Part shown: positions 7,746-15,942 of the stretch, piece by piece | Numbering within the stretch: the first letter of the stretch is position 1 | How the letters are laid out: each line of letters opens with the position of its first letter | From: Bacteroidales bacterium | Lineage (GTDB): Bacteria > Bacteroidota > Bacteroidia > Bacteroidales > WCHB1-69 | Direction of reading: 5' to 3' | DNA length: 64,000 nucleotides | Assembly (NCBI GenBank): GCA_017549765.1 | Contig: JAFYNM010000006.1 | Coordinates: 1-64,000, forward strand | Notes under the pieces: generated by a model | Databases searched by the model: none | Told to the model about the DNA's origin: nothing | Seen by the model: only the letters and a program-made list of their open reading frames with translations | Translations under genes and position numbers: made by a program

Positions 7746-8723
7746 ATGAAGAAATTAGTCTATTTTCTGGTTTTGACAGCCTTGGTACTGACATCATGCA
7801 AGTCCAAGTCTGGCGGGAATATCCAAGTGGAAAACTTCTCTACGGGCAAAGCGGGGGAAATGATTCTGGCCATGGACTCCGCCTATTGGTCTCCTGAGGC
7901 GCAGAAGGCCATCCTGGAGGTATTGGAGCAACCGCAGCCGGCGCTGAACCAAAAGGAGCCTTTGTTTGACATCATCCGTTGCAGCAACAAAGACCTTGCC
8001 GCTTCTTTCATGCGACACCGCAACATTGTGCAGTTCGACTGCAGTCCTAACCATTCCACCAATACTTTTGAGATCAAAAAGGATGCCTACACTTCGCCCC
8101 AAATCCATGTGGTCATCAAGGGCAACGACCCGAAACAGTGTCTGAACCTTTTTTTAGAGCATCAAGACGAGATTGTCAAAGCCATGTATGACAACGACAT
8201 CGCCAGGCTGCAGAATGCCCAACGCAAGCTCAACAACCCTGCTTTGGAGGAGAAGATTCAGAAAAAGTTCGGTATTAAGATGACCATTCCGGACAGTTAT
8301 TTTGTGGGTCGCGAGGAGCCTGACTTCCTGTGGCTGTGCTACCGTACCCCCAAGAACGACCGTTTTGTGATGATTTACAAGACGCCGGCACACGAACTGA
8401 CCCGCGACAGTCTGGTGGCTGCCCGCAACCGCATCACCAAGGCATACATCCAGGGAGCTGTGCTCGGCGCCTACCCCATCGTCTCCGAACTCACCGGCTT
8501 CCCCATCACGGACTCCATCCGCATCCACTACCATCAGGGCGTGGAACAGAGAGGTCTTTGGGAGTCTGTCAACGACAAGATGGGCGGGCCCTTCTACAGC
8601 TTCACGACCATGACGGCCGACGGGAGCTCCTGCATCACCGTGGATGGCTTCATCTATGCACCCCAAGAGGCTAAACGCAACTACTTGCGCGAGGTGGAAG
8701 CCATCGTCAAATCTATCAATTAA
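7746..8723 (+). CDS. DUF4837-like lipoprotein
   Basis: A 325-residue lipoprotein with lipobox VLTSC (Cys near residue 18). The mature part has the features I associate with DUF4837 proteins of Bacteroidota: an early GEMILAMDSAYW segment, a middle region NIVQFDCSPNHSTN, and a C-terminal half with WLCYRTPKNDRFVMIYKTP and MGGPFYSFTTMTADG. It is expected in the periplasm, attached to inner or outer membrane. No catalytic residues are evident and the function of the family is unknown. Another exported protein gene follows after a 49-bp gap that contains two promoter boxes. Confidence 0.75.
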   Translation: MKKLVYFLVLTALVLTSCKSKSGGNIQVENFSTGKAGEMILAMDSAYWSPEAQKAILEVLEQPQPALNQKEPLFDIIRCSNKDLAASFMRHRNIVQFDCSPNHSTNTFEIKKDAYTSPQIHVVIKGNDPKQCLNLFLEHQDEIVKAMYDNDIARLQNAQRKLNNPALEEKIQKKFGIKMTIPDSYFVGREEPDFLWLCYRTPKNDRFVMIYKTPAHELTRDSLVAARNRITKAYIQGAVLGAYPIVSELTGFPITDSIRIHYHQGVEQRGLWESVNDKMGGPFYSFTTMTADGSSCITVDGFIYAPQEAKRNYLREVEAIVKSIN

Positions 8724-8726
8724 CTG

Positions 8727-8757
8727 TACTTTTGATAGTCAGTTTTTTGTACTTTTG
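8727..8757 (+). promoter_or_regulatory. Two tandem TACTTTTG boxes
   Basis: GTACTTTTG occurs twice with identical sequence 23 bp apart just upstream of the next gene. The downstream copy is the likely -7 box; the TTTG of the upstream copy lies 15 bp before it. Confidence 0.45.
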
Positions 8758-8772
8758 CAGCCTAATTTTTGA

Positions 8773-9846
8773 ATGATGAAAAAGAACAAACTCCTTATCC
8801 TGCTGGCTGGGATCATCCTCGCAGCAGGTTTATGTTTAGTCATAGCCAAGACCGTCCGCAACAACGGTAATCCGAGATCCGACATGTTCGCCGTCAAGGA
8901 CACCGCCTCCATCACCAAAATCTTCATTGCGGACATGAACGGCGAGAGTGCCCTGCTGACACGTAAAGAGGGTGTCTGGTATGTTCAAGACTCTATCAAA
9001 GCTCAACCTTACAAGGTCGTCGATCTTCTTTCCACCATCAGCAATGTAGAGATGCAACAAACTGTCGCCAAGACCGGCCAGTCGAACATCAACAAGATGA
9101 TGTCCGTCAACGCCATCAAGGTGGAGATATATCAGACAAAACCCCTGTTCACGCTCTTTAAGAAACCCTTCTTCATGAAAGAAAGGCTGGTGAAGACGTA
9201 CTATATGGGGCCCGCCACCATGGACAACATGGCCAACTTCGCCATCTTGGACGGTTACGACGAACCCTGCATCGTCCATATCCCCGGCTTTCGAGGCTTC
9301 CTGACCCCTACCTACTCCTTCAGACCTGTGGACTGGTACAACTGCGACCTTTTCAGCACTAAGATCACCCGCATCCAGACGTTGACCGTCCAGGACTACG
9401 AGAAACCCGAAGAGTCCTTCACCGTGGAAAAAGCCGGTGCCCGCTTCTTCAATCTTTACGACAGCCAACACCAGCAGATCATGCATTACGACACCATCAA
9501 GCTGCTGGATATGCTGGCGGAATATCGTGACCGCAACTATGAATTGCTGATGAACAACATCTCTCAACACGAGAAGGACAGCATCCTGCAGCACTGTCAA
9601 TTCAAGACCATCATCCTGAAAGATGTGAACGGGGAGGAGACGCGCCTGGACATGTATCGCAAATACACACCCGAGGATTTCTATCTGGATGCTATCTTTG
9701 GTGACGAAGCGAGTGTGGATGTTCCCTATAACCGTGACAAATTCTATGCCATCTTGAATGGAGACAAAGAGCATCTGCTGCAGTGTCAATATTTCCATTT
9801 CAGCAGACAGAACCAACCGCTTTCCGCCTTTGTTCTTGAGAAATAA
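8773..9846 (+). CDS. DUF4340-like membrane-anchored protein
   Basis: A 357-residue protein with a single N-terminal membrane anchor (LLILLAGIILAAGLCLVIA) and a large extracytoplasmic part. The early region DTASITKIFIADMNGESALLTRKEGVWYV and the following YKVVDLLSTISNVEMQ resemble the repeating unit of DUF4340 proteins, in which a short beta hairpin with W-x-V is followed by a helix. The rest is beta-rich with no recognised motif. A second ATG one codon downstream is equally possible. ribD follows after 6 bp, so co-transcription is likely although the functions look unrelated. The role is unknown. Confidence 0.7.
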   Translation: MMKKNKLLILLAGIILAAGLCLVIAKTVRNNGNPRSDMFAVKDTASITKIFIADMNGESALLTRKEGVWYVQDSIKAQPYKVVDLLSTISNVEMQQTVAKTGQSNINKMMSVNAIKVEIYQTKPLFTLFKKPFFMKERLVKTYYMGPATMDNMANFAILDGYDEPCIVHIPGFRGFLTPTYSFRPVDWYNCDLFSTKITRIQTLTVQDYEKPEESFTVEKAGARFFNLYDSQHQQIMHYDTIKLLDMLAEYRDRNYELLMNNISQHEKDSILQHCQFKTIILKDVNGEETRLDMYRKYTPEDFYLDAIFGDEASVDVPYNRDKFYAILNGDKEHLLQCQYFHFSRQNQPLSAFVLEK

Positions 9847-9852
9847 ATCCCT

Positions 9853-10818
9853 ATGCCCACCGACGAGTCTTTCATGCATCGATGTCTTCAGCTGGCCGCT
9901 CTTGGATTAGGAGCGGTGCAACCGAACCCGATGGTCGGGGCCGTCATTGTGCACGAAGGGATCATCATCGGAGAAGGCTATCATCATGCTTATGGGGAGG
10001 CTCATGCGGAGGTCAATGCCATTGCATCGGTCCAAGACCCCTCCTTGCTACCTCACTCCACGCTCTATGTCAGTCTGGAGCCCTGTTCCCATTATGGCAA
10101 GACGCCACCCTGTGCTGATGCCATCATCGCCCACGGCATCCCCAAGGTTGTGGTGGGAACCCAAGACTACCACAGCAAGGTCAATGGGGCCGGCATCCGC
10201 AAGCTGCAGGAAGCCGGCGTGGAGGTGGTGATGCCCGTGAGCGAGGAAGCCTGCGTGGAACTGAACCGCCGCTTCTTCACCTATCACCGCGAGCACCGGC
10301 CCTATGTCATCCTCAAATGGGCGCAGACAGCGGATGGCTTCATGGATATCGACCGAAGCGAGGAACACCCATCCAACTACTGGATCACCAACCCCGCCTT
10401 GCGGGTGATCACGCACCAATGGCGCAGCGAAGAGGACGCCATCCTCGTCGGCTGGCGCACCATGTACAACGACCATCCTCAGCTGACCACGCGCCTCTTC
10501 CCAGGTAAAGATCCTCAACGCTTCGTCATGCAACGGGGCGAAGACATCATCTCCGACTTGCCCTACACCCCGTTGCCCAGTGACATCCCTACAGCCTTGT
10601 CCATCCTCTACGAACACAAGATCCAGTCCGTCATCGTGGAGGGAGGCCGACAGACACTGGAGCGCTTCATTGCCGAAGATGCCTGGGACGAAGCCCGCAT
10701 CCTGATCGGTGACTGCCGCTTTGAAAAAGGCCTGAAAGCGCCTGTCCTCCCCCAACAGCCCTGCCGCGTAGAAACCATTGACCACAACCAGATCGTTTAT
10801 GTTCGAAGACACCTATAA
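9853..10818 (+). CDS. ribD: Riboflavin biosynthesis protein RibD (deaminase/reductase)
   Basis: A 321-residue bifunctional enzyme for the second and third steps of riboflavin synthesis, deaminating diaminohydroxyphosphoribosylaminopyrimidine and then reducing the ribosyl group with NADPH. The deaminase domain has the zinc motif GEAHAEVNAI near residue 50 and EPCSHYGKTPPC near residue 76. The reductase domain begins around residue 150 with LKWAQTADGFM and contains EEDAILVGWRTMYNDHPQLTTR and VIVEGGRQTLERFI. It is shorter than the E. coli protein (367) because of compact loops in the reductase half. Its last 20 bases overlap the next gene, which indicates translational coupling. Confidence 0.95.
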   Translation: MPTDESFMHRCLQLAALGLGAVQPNPMVGAVIVHEGIIIGEGYHHAYGEAHAEVNAIASVQDPSLLPHSTLYVSLEPCSHYGKTPPCADAIIAHGIPKVVVGTQDYHSKVNGAGIRKLQEAGVEVVMPVSEEACVELNRRFFTYHREHRPYVILKWAQTADGFMDIDRSEEHPSNYWITNPALRVITHQWRSEEDAILVGWRTMYNDHPQLTTRLFPGKDPQRFVMQRGEDIISDLPYTPLPSDIPTALSILYEHKIQSVIVEGGRQTLERFIAEDAWDEARILIGDCRFEKGLKAPVLPQQPCRVETIDHNQIVYVRRHL

Positions 10819-11395
10819 GACCATTGCCCAGCCCTGCACCGGCAGCTACAGCGAGAAACGAAGCAAATTTCTCGCCTACGCCTTCCCTGTGGAAACTGAA
10901 CTGCAGGTGAAAAGCTGTCTGACCGAGATACAGAAGAAACACAATGATGCCCGGCACCATTGCTATGCCTACATCTTGGGGCCGCACAAAGACGCTTATC
11001 GGATGAATGACAATGGCGAGCCTTCCGGCACGGCTGGCAGACCCATCCATGGGCAACTGTTGTCCAAAGACCTGACCAACACCCTGGTCATCGTCGTCCG
11101 CTACTTCGGTGGCATCAAGCTGGGTGTCAGCGGATTGCAGAACGCCTACAAGATAGCGGCCAAAGAGGCTCTTGACGCGGCGAACATCATTGAGAAGACT
11201 ATCGACGAGACCTATGAGGTGACCTTCGAATATCTGCAGATGAATGCCGTCATGCAGCTGATGAAAGATCCTTTTGTCACCATTTTGGAGCAACGGAGTG
11301 ACTACAACTGTACCATCCGCTTTTCCATCCGACAGCGGGAGGCGGAACGTATCGTGACAGCGCTCAAAAAAGTAGGCACTGTTGTTTATCTTTAA
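10799..11395 (+). CDS. YigZ/IMPACT family protein
   Basis: A 198-residue protein of the YigZ/IMPACT family. The N-terminal UPF0029 domain is obvious: GSYSEKRSKFLAYAFPV, HHCYAYILG, NDNGEPSGTAGRPI and VVRYFGGIKLGVSGL. A C-terminal DUF1949-type ferredoxin-like domain follows (VTFEYLQMNAVMQLM). The start chosen is the ATG that gives MFEDTYKTIAQP; an in-frame ATG seven codons earlier is less likely. The biochemical role is unsettled; the eukaryotic relative regulates Gcn1. The gene overlaps ribD. Confidence 0.92.
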   Translation: MFEDTYKTIAQPCTGSYSEKRSKFLAYAFPVETELQVKSCLTEIQKKHNDARHHCYAYILGPHKDAYRMNDNGEPSGTAGRPIHGQLLSKDLTNTLVIVVRYFGGIKLGVSGLQNAYKIAAKEALDAANIIEKTIDETYEVTFEYLQMNAVMQLMKDPFVTILEQRSDYNCTIRFSIRQREAERIVTALKKVGTVVYL

Positions 11396-11401
11396 AAAAT
11401 G

Positions 11402-11409
11402 TATCTTTG
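11402..11409 (+). promoter_or_regulatory. -7 box TATCTTTG
   Basis: TAnnTTTG box 21 bases before the ATG of the next gene, directly after the yigZ stop. Confidence 0.55.
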
Positions 11410-11430
11410 CACTCTGTAAAAATAACGATA

Positions 11431-12225
11431 ATGAAAAAAACTATATTAGTGGGCTTGTGGCTGTTGTGTCTGCTTCCGTGGGCACTGCATGGTCAGTCCT
11501 ATTATCGTACCAACTTCAAAGACAAAAACTACGTGGACACTGCCGCCACCATGATCTGGGTGGGCGTCAACCTGGGTGGACAGCTTCCTCTGGGATACCT
11601 TCATGACTGGTTCAAGCCCAACCTGTGTGTCGGGGTGGACCTAACCTTCAAGACGAAGACCAACTGGACTTTCGACATCGCCGGAAACTACATGTTCGGT
11701 GGCAACCTCCGCGACACCAGCTATGCCTTTCTTGGCAGTCTTTACCAGAACCACATCATCTATGACGGCAACGGCTATGCGGCCGGCGGCTTGAGCATGG
11801 AAGGCCGCTACTGGTTCTTCGGCGCGGGCGTGGGCAAGGTCTTCCCCGTCAGCAGATGGAAAAACTCCGGCATCTGGGTCAAGCTCAACATGGGCTATTT
11901 CGGACACAAGATCCGTATCAACGACTACGACCACCAGATTCCACAGTTTGACGGCGACTACAAGAAAGGCTATGACCATCTGTCTTCCGGCTTCGCCATG
12001 AACCAATTCATCGGATACCTCTTCATCCAGAAGAACAGAGTCCTCAGCTTCTATGGCGGCATTGAATTCTATGAAATCTGGAGCAAGCCCTCCCGCAACT
12101 ATATCTTCAATGAAGGTCCTACCGCCGGCATTAAAAACAAGTTCAGCAGCCTGATAGGACTTCGCGTCGGTTGGAACATCCCCCTCTACGAGAAAAAATC
12201 TGTAACCACCTTCTACTATCGATAA
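11431..12225 (+). CDS. Outer-membrane beta-barrel-like protein, unknown
   Basis: A 264-residue exported protein. The signal peptide ends at LPWALHGQ. The mature part has many alternating aromatic strands (WTFDIAGNYMFGG, MEGRYWFFGAGVGKVFPVS, VLSFYGGIEFYEIW) and ends in a strand with aromatic residues (VTTFYYR), consistent with a small outer-membrane barrel. The start was placed at the ATG that begins the signal peptide, 21 bases after a promoter box; an ATG eight codons earlier would fall within the promoter. The Kdo transferase gene follows after 4 bp, so the pair may be co-transcribed and both relate to the outer membrane. No family name is offered. Confidence 0.72.
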   Translation: MKKTILVGLWLLCLLPWALHGQSYYRTNFKDKNYVDTAATMIWVGVNLGGQLPLGYLHDWFKPNLCVGVDLTFKTKTNWTFDIAGNYMFGGNLRDTSYAFLGSLYQNHIIYDGNGYAAGGLSMEGRYWFFGAGVGKVFPVSRWKNSGIWVKLNMGYFGHKIRINDYDHQIPQFDGDYKKGYDHLSSGFAMNQFIGYLFIQKNRVLSFYGGIEFYEIWSKPSRNYIFNEGPTAGIKNKFSSLIGLRVGWNIPLYEKKSVTTFYYR

Positions 12226-12229
12226 GGCC

Positions 12230-13468
12230 ATGATCATGCTATTGCTCTACTCCATCGGCATCTTCTTCTACAGATGTGGCATCGCGATAGTCTCTCTGTT
12301 TAACAAGAAGGCCAAAGGCTGGACGAAAGGACGCAAACATCTTTTCGAACAGTTAGAGCAAGCCATCGACAGTTCAAAGCATCCCATCTGGGTGCATTGC
12401 GCCTCCTTAGGCGAGTATGAACAAGGCAAACCCATCATAGAGCGTATTAAAAAGGAGAACCCCAACACCAAGATTCTGGTCACCTTCTTCTCTCCTTCCG
12501 GTTACGAAGTGTGTAAAAAAGACCCGCTGCCCGATTACATCTTCTACCTGCCCATCGATCTACGGAGACAGGCCAAACGGTTCGTCAGCGTGGTGCAGCC
12601 CCAGATGGCTATCTTCGTCAAGTATGAGTTCTGGTTCAACTACATCTACGAGCTGAACAAAGCCGGGATCCCCTTCTATTACATCTGCGCTATTTTCCGC
12701 CCCAGCCAATATTTCTTCAAGAAGATAGGCCGTTGGTTTGCCCAGCAATTGCACAAGGCCTCCTATTTCTTCGTGCAGAACGAGGAGTCCAAGCAGCTGT
12801 TGAAAGAGATCGGCATCCAGCAGGTAGAGATATGTGGAGACACCCGCTTCGACCGTGTCTATGAGGTAGCCCGGCAGACGGAGTCCATCCCTGCCGTGGA
12901 GCTGTTCCAACAGCAGTCCAAGCTCATCGTGGCCGGCAGCACCTGGCAGCCTGACGAACAACTGCTGGCCGCTCTGTTAACCCGTCTTCCCGATTACAAG
13001 TTGATCGTGGCGCCCCACGAGATCCGGCGCAGCGAGGAGGTTGCCAACACCTTCGCCTCCTTCCCGACCTGCCGGCTGACCACCACCACCCCCGAACAGC
13101 TGGCCGCCAGCCGGGTGCTGATCATCGACACCATCGGGTTGCTGAAGAGAATCTACCGCTACGGGACCTATGCATACGTCGGTGGCGCGTTCAAGACAGG
13201 TCTGCACAACATCCTCGAGGCAGCCGTTTACCAAATCCCCGTTTTCTTTGGACCGAACTACCAGCACTTCAACGAAGCCGTCATGCTGACCCAGCGCCAA
13301 GGGGCTTTCTCCGTCACCAATGCCGACCAGATGTGGCAGAAAATCCAATACTTCTCAGAGAATCCTGCCGAGTACGAGAAGACCTGCAACATCTGCCATC
13401 AATACATACAAGCCAATCTTGGCTCCTGCGACAGAATTTATTGTATCATTCAAAAACATATCGTATGA
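12230..13468 (+). CDS. waaA: 3-deoxy-D-manno-octulosonic acid (Kdo) transferase
   Basis: A 412-residue GT30 glycosyltransferase that attaches Kdo from CMP-Kdo to lipid A precursor on the inner face of the cytoplasmic membrane. It has an N-terminal membrane segment (LLLYSIGIFFYRCGIAIVSL), the acceptor domain motif WVHCASLGEYEQGKPII with the catalytic Glu in GEYEQ near residue 63, FVKYEFWFNY near residue 130, GDTRFDRV near residue 205, and the donor-site segment YVGGAFKTGLHNILEAA. The length is typical. A start two codons later is also possible. It overlaps the lemA pseudogene start by 4 bp. Confidence 0.95.
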   Translation: MIMLLLYSIGIFFYRCGIAIVSLFNKKAKGWTKGRKHLFEQLEQAIDSSKHPIWVHCASLGEYEQGKPIIERIKKENPNTKILVTFFSPSGYEVCKKDPLPDYIFYLPIDLRRQAKRFVSVVQPQMAIFVKYEFWFNYIYELNKAGIPFYYICAIFRPSQYFFKKIGRWFAQQLHKASYFFVQNEESKQLLKEIGIQQVEICGDTRFDRVYEVARQTESIPAVELFQQQSKLIVAGSTWQPDEQLLAALLTRLPDYKLIVAPHEIRRSEEVANTFASFPTCRLTTTTPEQLAASRVLIIDTIGLLKRIYRYGTYAYVGGAFKTGLHNILEAAVYQIPVFFGPNYQHFNEAVMLTQRQGAFSVTNADQMWQKIQYFSENPAEYEKTCNICHQYIQANLGSCDRIYCIIQKHIV

Positions 13469-14064
13469 AAAAGAGTATTTCCGTATTATTGGTTGTGATC
13501 GTCATTGCAATCCTCCTGATTGGAGCCGCCGTGCGCCCTTACAACCAGATGGTTTCCAAAGAGGAAACCTGCAATCAAGCCTGGTCCAATGTAGAGAACG
13601 TGTATCAACGTCGTATGGACCTGATTCCTAACTTAGTGGCTACTGTTCAAGGGGCAGCTGACTTTGAAAAGAGCACCTTGGAGGCTGTGATCAATGCCCG
13701 TGCCAAGGCCACCGCTGTCAATGTGACTGCCGACAACCTTTCCGAAGAGAGCATCGCCCAATTCCAGGCCGCTCAGGATCAACTGAGCTCCGCCCTCAGC
13801 CGCTTGTTGGTGACTGTGGAGAAATATCCCGAGCTGACTGCCACGTAAGGTTTCAGAGACCTGCAGGCACAGTTGGAAGGCATTGAAAACCGCATCGCAG
13901 TGGAACGCAACAAGTACAACGAGACTGTACAAGACTTCAATGCCTACATCCGCCAATTCCCCAACAACATCATCGCCGGCATCTGCGGCTTCAAGAGCAA
14001 GGGCTATTTCAAGGCTTCTCCGGGCGCTGAAAACTCCCCGTCGGTAGAGTTCAACTTCGACTAA
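13465..14064 (+). pseudogene. lemA family gene interrupted by an in-frame TAA
   Basis: The frame encodes a LemA-family protein of about 199 residues (N-terminal membrane anchor ISVLLVVIVIAILLIGAA, then the helical domain with CNQAWSNVENVYQRRMDLIP and LIPNLVATVQG). A TAA at 13846-13848 falls between YPELTAT and GFRDLQAQLEGIENRI, two halves that are contiguous in normal LemA proteins and lie in the same frame here. One base change from CAA, GAA or AAA would explain it, so this is a nonsense mutation or a sequencing error. The truncated product would keep the anchor and about two thirds of the domain. Its usual neighbour, a TPM-domain gene, follows after 12 bp and is intact. Confidence 0.85.
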
Positions 14065-14076
14065 CAGCACTCGTTC

Positions 14077-14892
14077 ATGCGCCGACTGACGATTATCGGA
14101 TTACTGCTTTGCCTCTCTTCCCTGCTCTTCGCCAAGAACAACAGGGAAGATGTCATCCCCCCTGTGCCTAACCCGCCCAGGCTGGTCAACGATTTCGCAG
14201 GGGTGATCGGCACGTCTGACGTGAATCGGCTGGAGCAACAACTGGTCGCCTTCAACGACTCGACCTCCAATGTGTTCTGCATCGTGACCGTCAACGACCT
14301 GGGCGACTATACTGCCGCAGAGTTCGCTTACGAGATCGGAGAGCGCTGGGGTGTCCGGTCGGACAAATACCGCAACGGTGTCGTCATCCTCATCAAGCCC
14401 AGCACCAACCACGACGGGGAGGTCTATATCTCCGTGGGTTATGACCTGGAAGCCGTGATTCCAGACGCCTTTGCCAAACGCGTCATCGACCTGAAGATGA
14501 TCCCGGAACTGTCGGAGCAGCACTATACCGCTGCCATTGACTCCGCCCTGGCCTACCTGCTGCCAGTGGCTGCCGGAGAGATCTCCGTGGAACGACTGAC
14601 CGAAGACAAGATGACCCCCGAGGAAGTCCTCTTCCTGATTGGATTCATCATCTTTTTAGTGATACTCATCATATTCTATTTCAAAGATGAGAAAAATCAT
14701 GGCGGTGGGACTGGCCGTGACAACGACCATCGTTCCGGCCATTACGGAGGACCCTTCATAGGACCCGTATGGGATCATAGCAGTGGAGGTGGCTTCGGCG
14801 GCGGCGATTTCGGTGGCGGCTTTAGCGGTGGCTTCGGTGGCTTTGGCGGTGGCGGCGGCTTCGGCGGCGGCGGTGCCGGTGGACGCTTTTGA
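14077..14892 (+). CDS. TPM domain membrane protein (YgcG/Psb32-like)
   Basis: A 271-residue exported protein with signal peptide (LLLCLSSLLFAK), a TPM domain (residues about 30-165: LVNDFAGVIG, VFCIVTVNDLGDYTAAEFAY, ERWGVRSDKYRNGVVILI, GYDLEAVIPDAFAKRVI), one transmembrane helix (LFLIGFIIFLVILIIFYF) and a Gly/Phe-rich tail of GGGFGG repeats ending in GAGGRF. This layout is typical of the TPM partners of LemA. The tail is low complexity and short of any known function. The pair may act in membrane or photosystem-like quality control in other organisms; here lemA appears broken. Confidence 0.9.
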   Translation: MRRLTIIGLLLCLSSLLFAKNNREDVIPPVPNPPRLVNDFAGVIGTSDVNRLEQQLVAFNDSTSNVFCIVTVNDLGDYTAAEFAYEIGERWGVRSDKYRNGVVILIKPSTNHDGEVYISVGYDLEAVIPDAFAKRVIDLKMIPELSEQHYTAAIDSALAYLLPVAAGEISVERLTEDKMTPEEVLFLIGFIIFLVILIIFYFKDEKNHGGGTGRDNDHRSGHYGGPFIGPVWDHSSGGGFGGGDFGGGFSGGFGGFGGGGGFGGGGAGGRF

Positions 14893-14913
14893 CCTCTGTC
14901 AACGTCTTTGCAT

Positions 14914-14949
14914 AAAAAAACTCTGCGGGTTTCTGCAGAGTTTTTTTTT
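14914..14949 (+). terminator. Rho-independent terminator after the lemA-TPM pair
   Basis: 13-bp stem AAAAAAACTCTGC/GCAGAGTTTTTTT with an 8-base loop and a run of nine T. It can also end transcription from the minus strand because of its A/T symmetry. Confidence 0.9.
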
Positions 14950-14981
14950 GTTTAGTCTAGGAGAAAAAGATAACCACCAGC

Positions 14982-15914
14982 CTATTCTGTCGTGATCACC
15001 TCAGGCTCATATTGACTACGGACCAACTTGTCGTCAATGAAGATACGGCCGCAAGCCTCGCAAACGATGATCTTTTTGTGCAAGGCAATGTCCAGCTGAC
15101 GTTGAGGCGGGATCTTGCTGAAACAACCACCACAAGCATCACGCTCGATCTTCACGATAGCCAAACCATTGTGGGCGTTTTTACGGATACGCTCAAAGGC
15201 GGTCAACAGACGCTCGTCCACCTTCTCCTTCAACTCGTCAGCCTTGGCCATCAACTCCTTTTCCTCAATCTCGGTATCGGCAACGATGACTTCCAGCTCA
15301 GCTTTCTTCTGCTTCAAAATCTCCTCCAACTCGACCAAACGAGCTTGAGTGTCCGCAATTTTCTGCTCTTTCTCCGCAATCTCAGCTTCGAACTTGGCAA
15401 TGTGCTTGTCTGCTACCTGAATCTCCAGATTCTGATAGTCGATCTCCTTGCTGAGAGACTCATACTCACGGTTGTTGCGCACATTGTTCTGCTGCTCTTC
15501 ATATCTCTTGATGGAAGAGGTAGCATCGGACTTCTTGGCATTCTCGGCTGCAATGTTGGTCTTCAAAGTCTTGATTTCATCCTCCAGATTGGCAATACGG
15601 GTCTTCTTGCCTTCGCATTCGTCTTCATTGTCACGAATCTCCTCGGGCAACTCACCGCGAATCATTCGGATATCGTCAATCTTGGAACAAATCTGCTGAA
15701 GATTGTATAAGGAAAGGAGCTTCTGTTCAATGGATAATTCCTCCGCTCCATTTTGGGTGTTGTCCAGTTTTTTGACCTCAATGACACCATTGGCCGTTTT
15801 TTCCACGGTCACTTCCTCATTGGCAATCTTCTTCTTTACTGCAGGCTTAGACACTTTCTTTGTCGTTGTCTTGGCTTTAACTTCCTTTTTTTCTGTCGTC
15901 TTTTTAGCGGGCAT
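14982..15914 (-). CDS. Coiled-coil protein with C4-type zinc ribbon
   Basis: A 310-residue protein. The N-terminal 45 residues are Lys/Thr/Val-rich and probably disordered (KKTTEKKEVKAKTTTKKVSK). Residues about 65-255 form a long coiled coil (RIANLEDEIKTLKTNIAAEN, YEEQQNNVRNNREYESLSKE). The C-terminus has a zinc ribbon with CGGC near residue 264 and CEAC near residue 289, joined by FSKIPPQRQLDIAL. This architecture matches the C4-type zinc ribbon family that includes CT398 and HP0958/FlgZ. In other bacteria members bind RNA polymerase sigma-54 or flagellar mRNA; here the role is unknown. The basic low-complexity head is an addition relative to those relatives. A -7 box lies in the end of the upstream nif3-like gene. 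Confidence 0.85.
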   Translation of the reverse strand: MPAKKTTEKKEVKAKTTTKKVSKPAVKKKIANEEVTVEKTANGVIEVKKLDNTQNGAEELSIEQKLLSLYNLQQICSKIDDIRMIRGELPEEIRDNEDECEGKKTRIANLEDEIKTLKTNIAAENAKKSDATSSIKRYEEQQNNVRNNREYESLSKEIDYQNLEIQVADKHIAKFEAEIAEKEQKIADTQARLVELEEILKQKKAELEVIVADTEIEEKELMAKADELKEKVDERLLTAFERIRKNAHNGLAIVKIERDACGGCFSKIPPQRQLDIALHKKIIVCEACGRIFIDDKLVRSQYEPEVITTE

Positions 15915-15942
15915 AATATTGTTAACTTCTTGATTCTATGTG

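Noticed and set aside
5678..8666. Several long minus-strand frames across the phosphodiester glycosidase and DUF4837-like genes
   Set aside because: Both plus-strand proteins have signal peptides and conserved motifs; the mirrored frames have neither.
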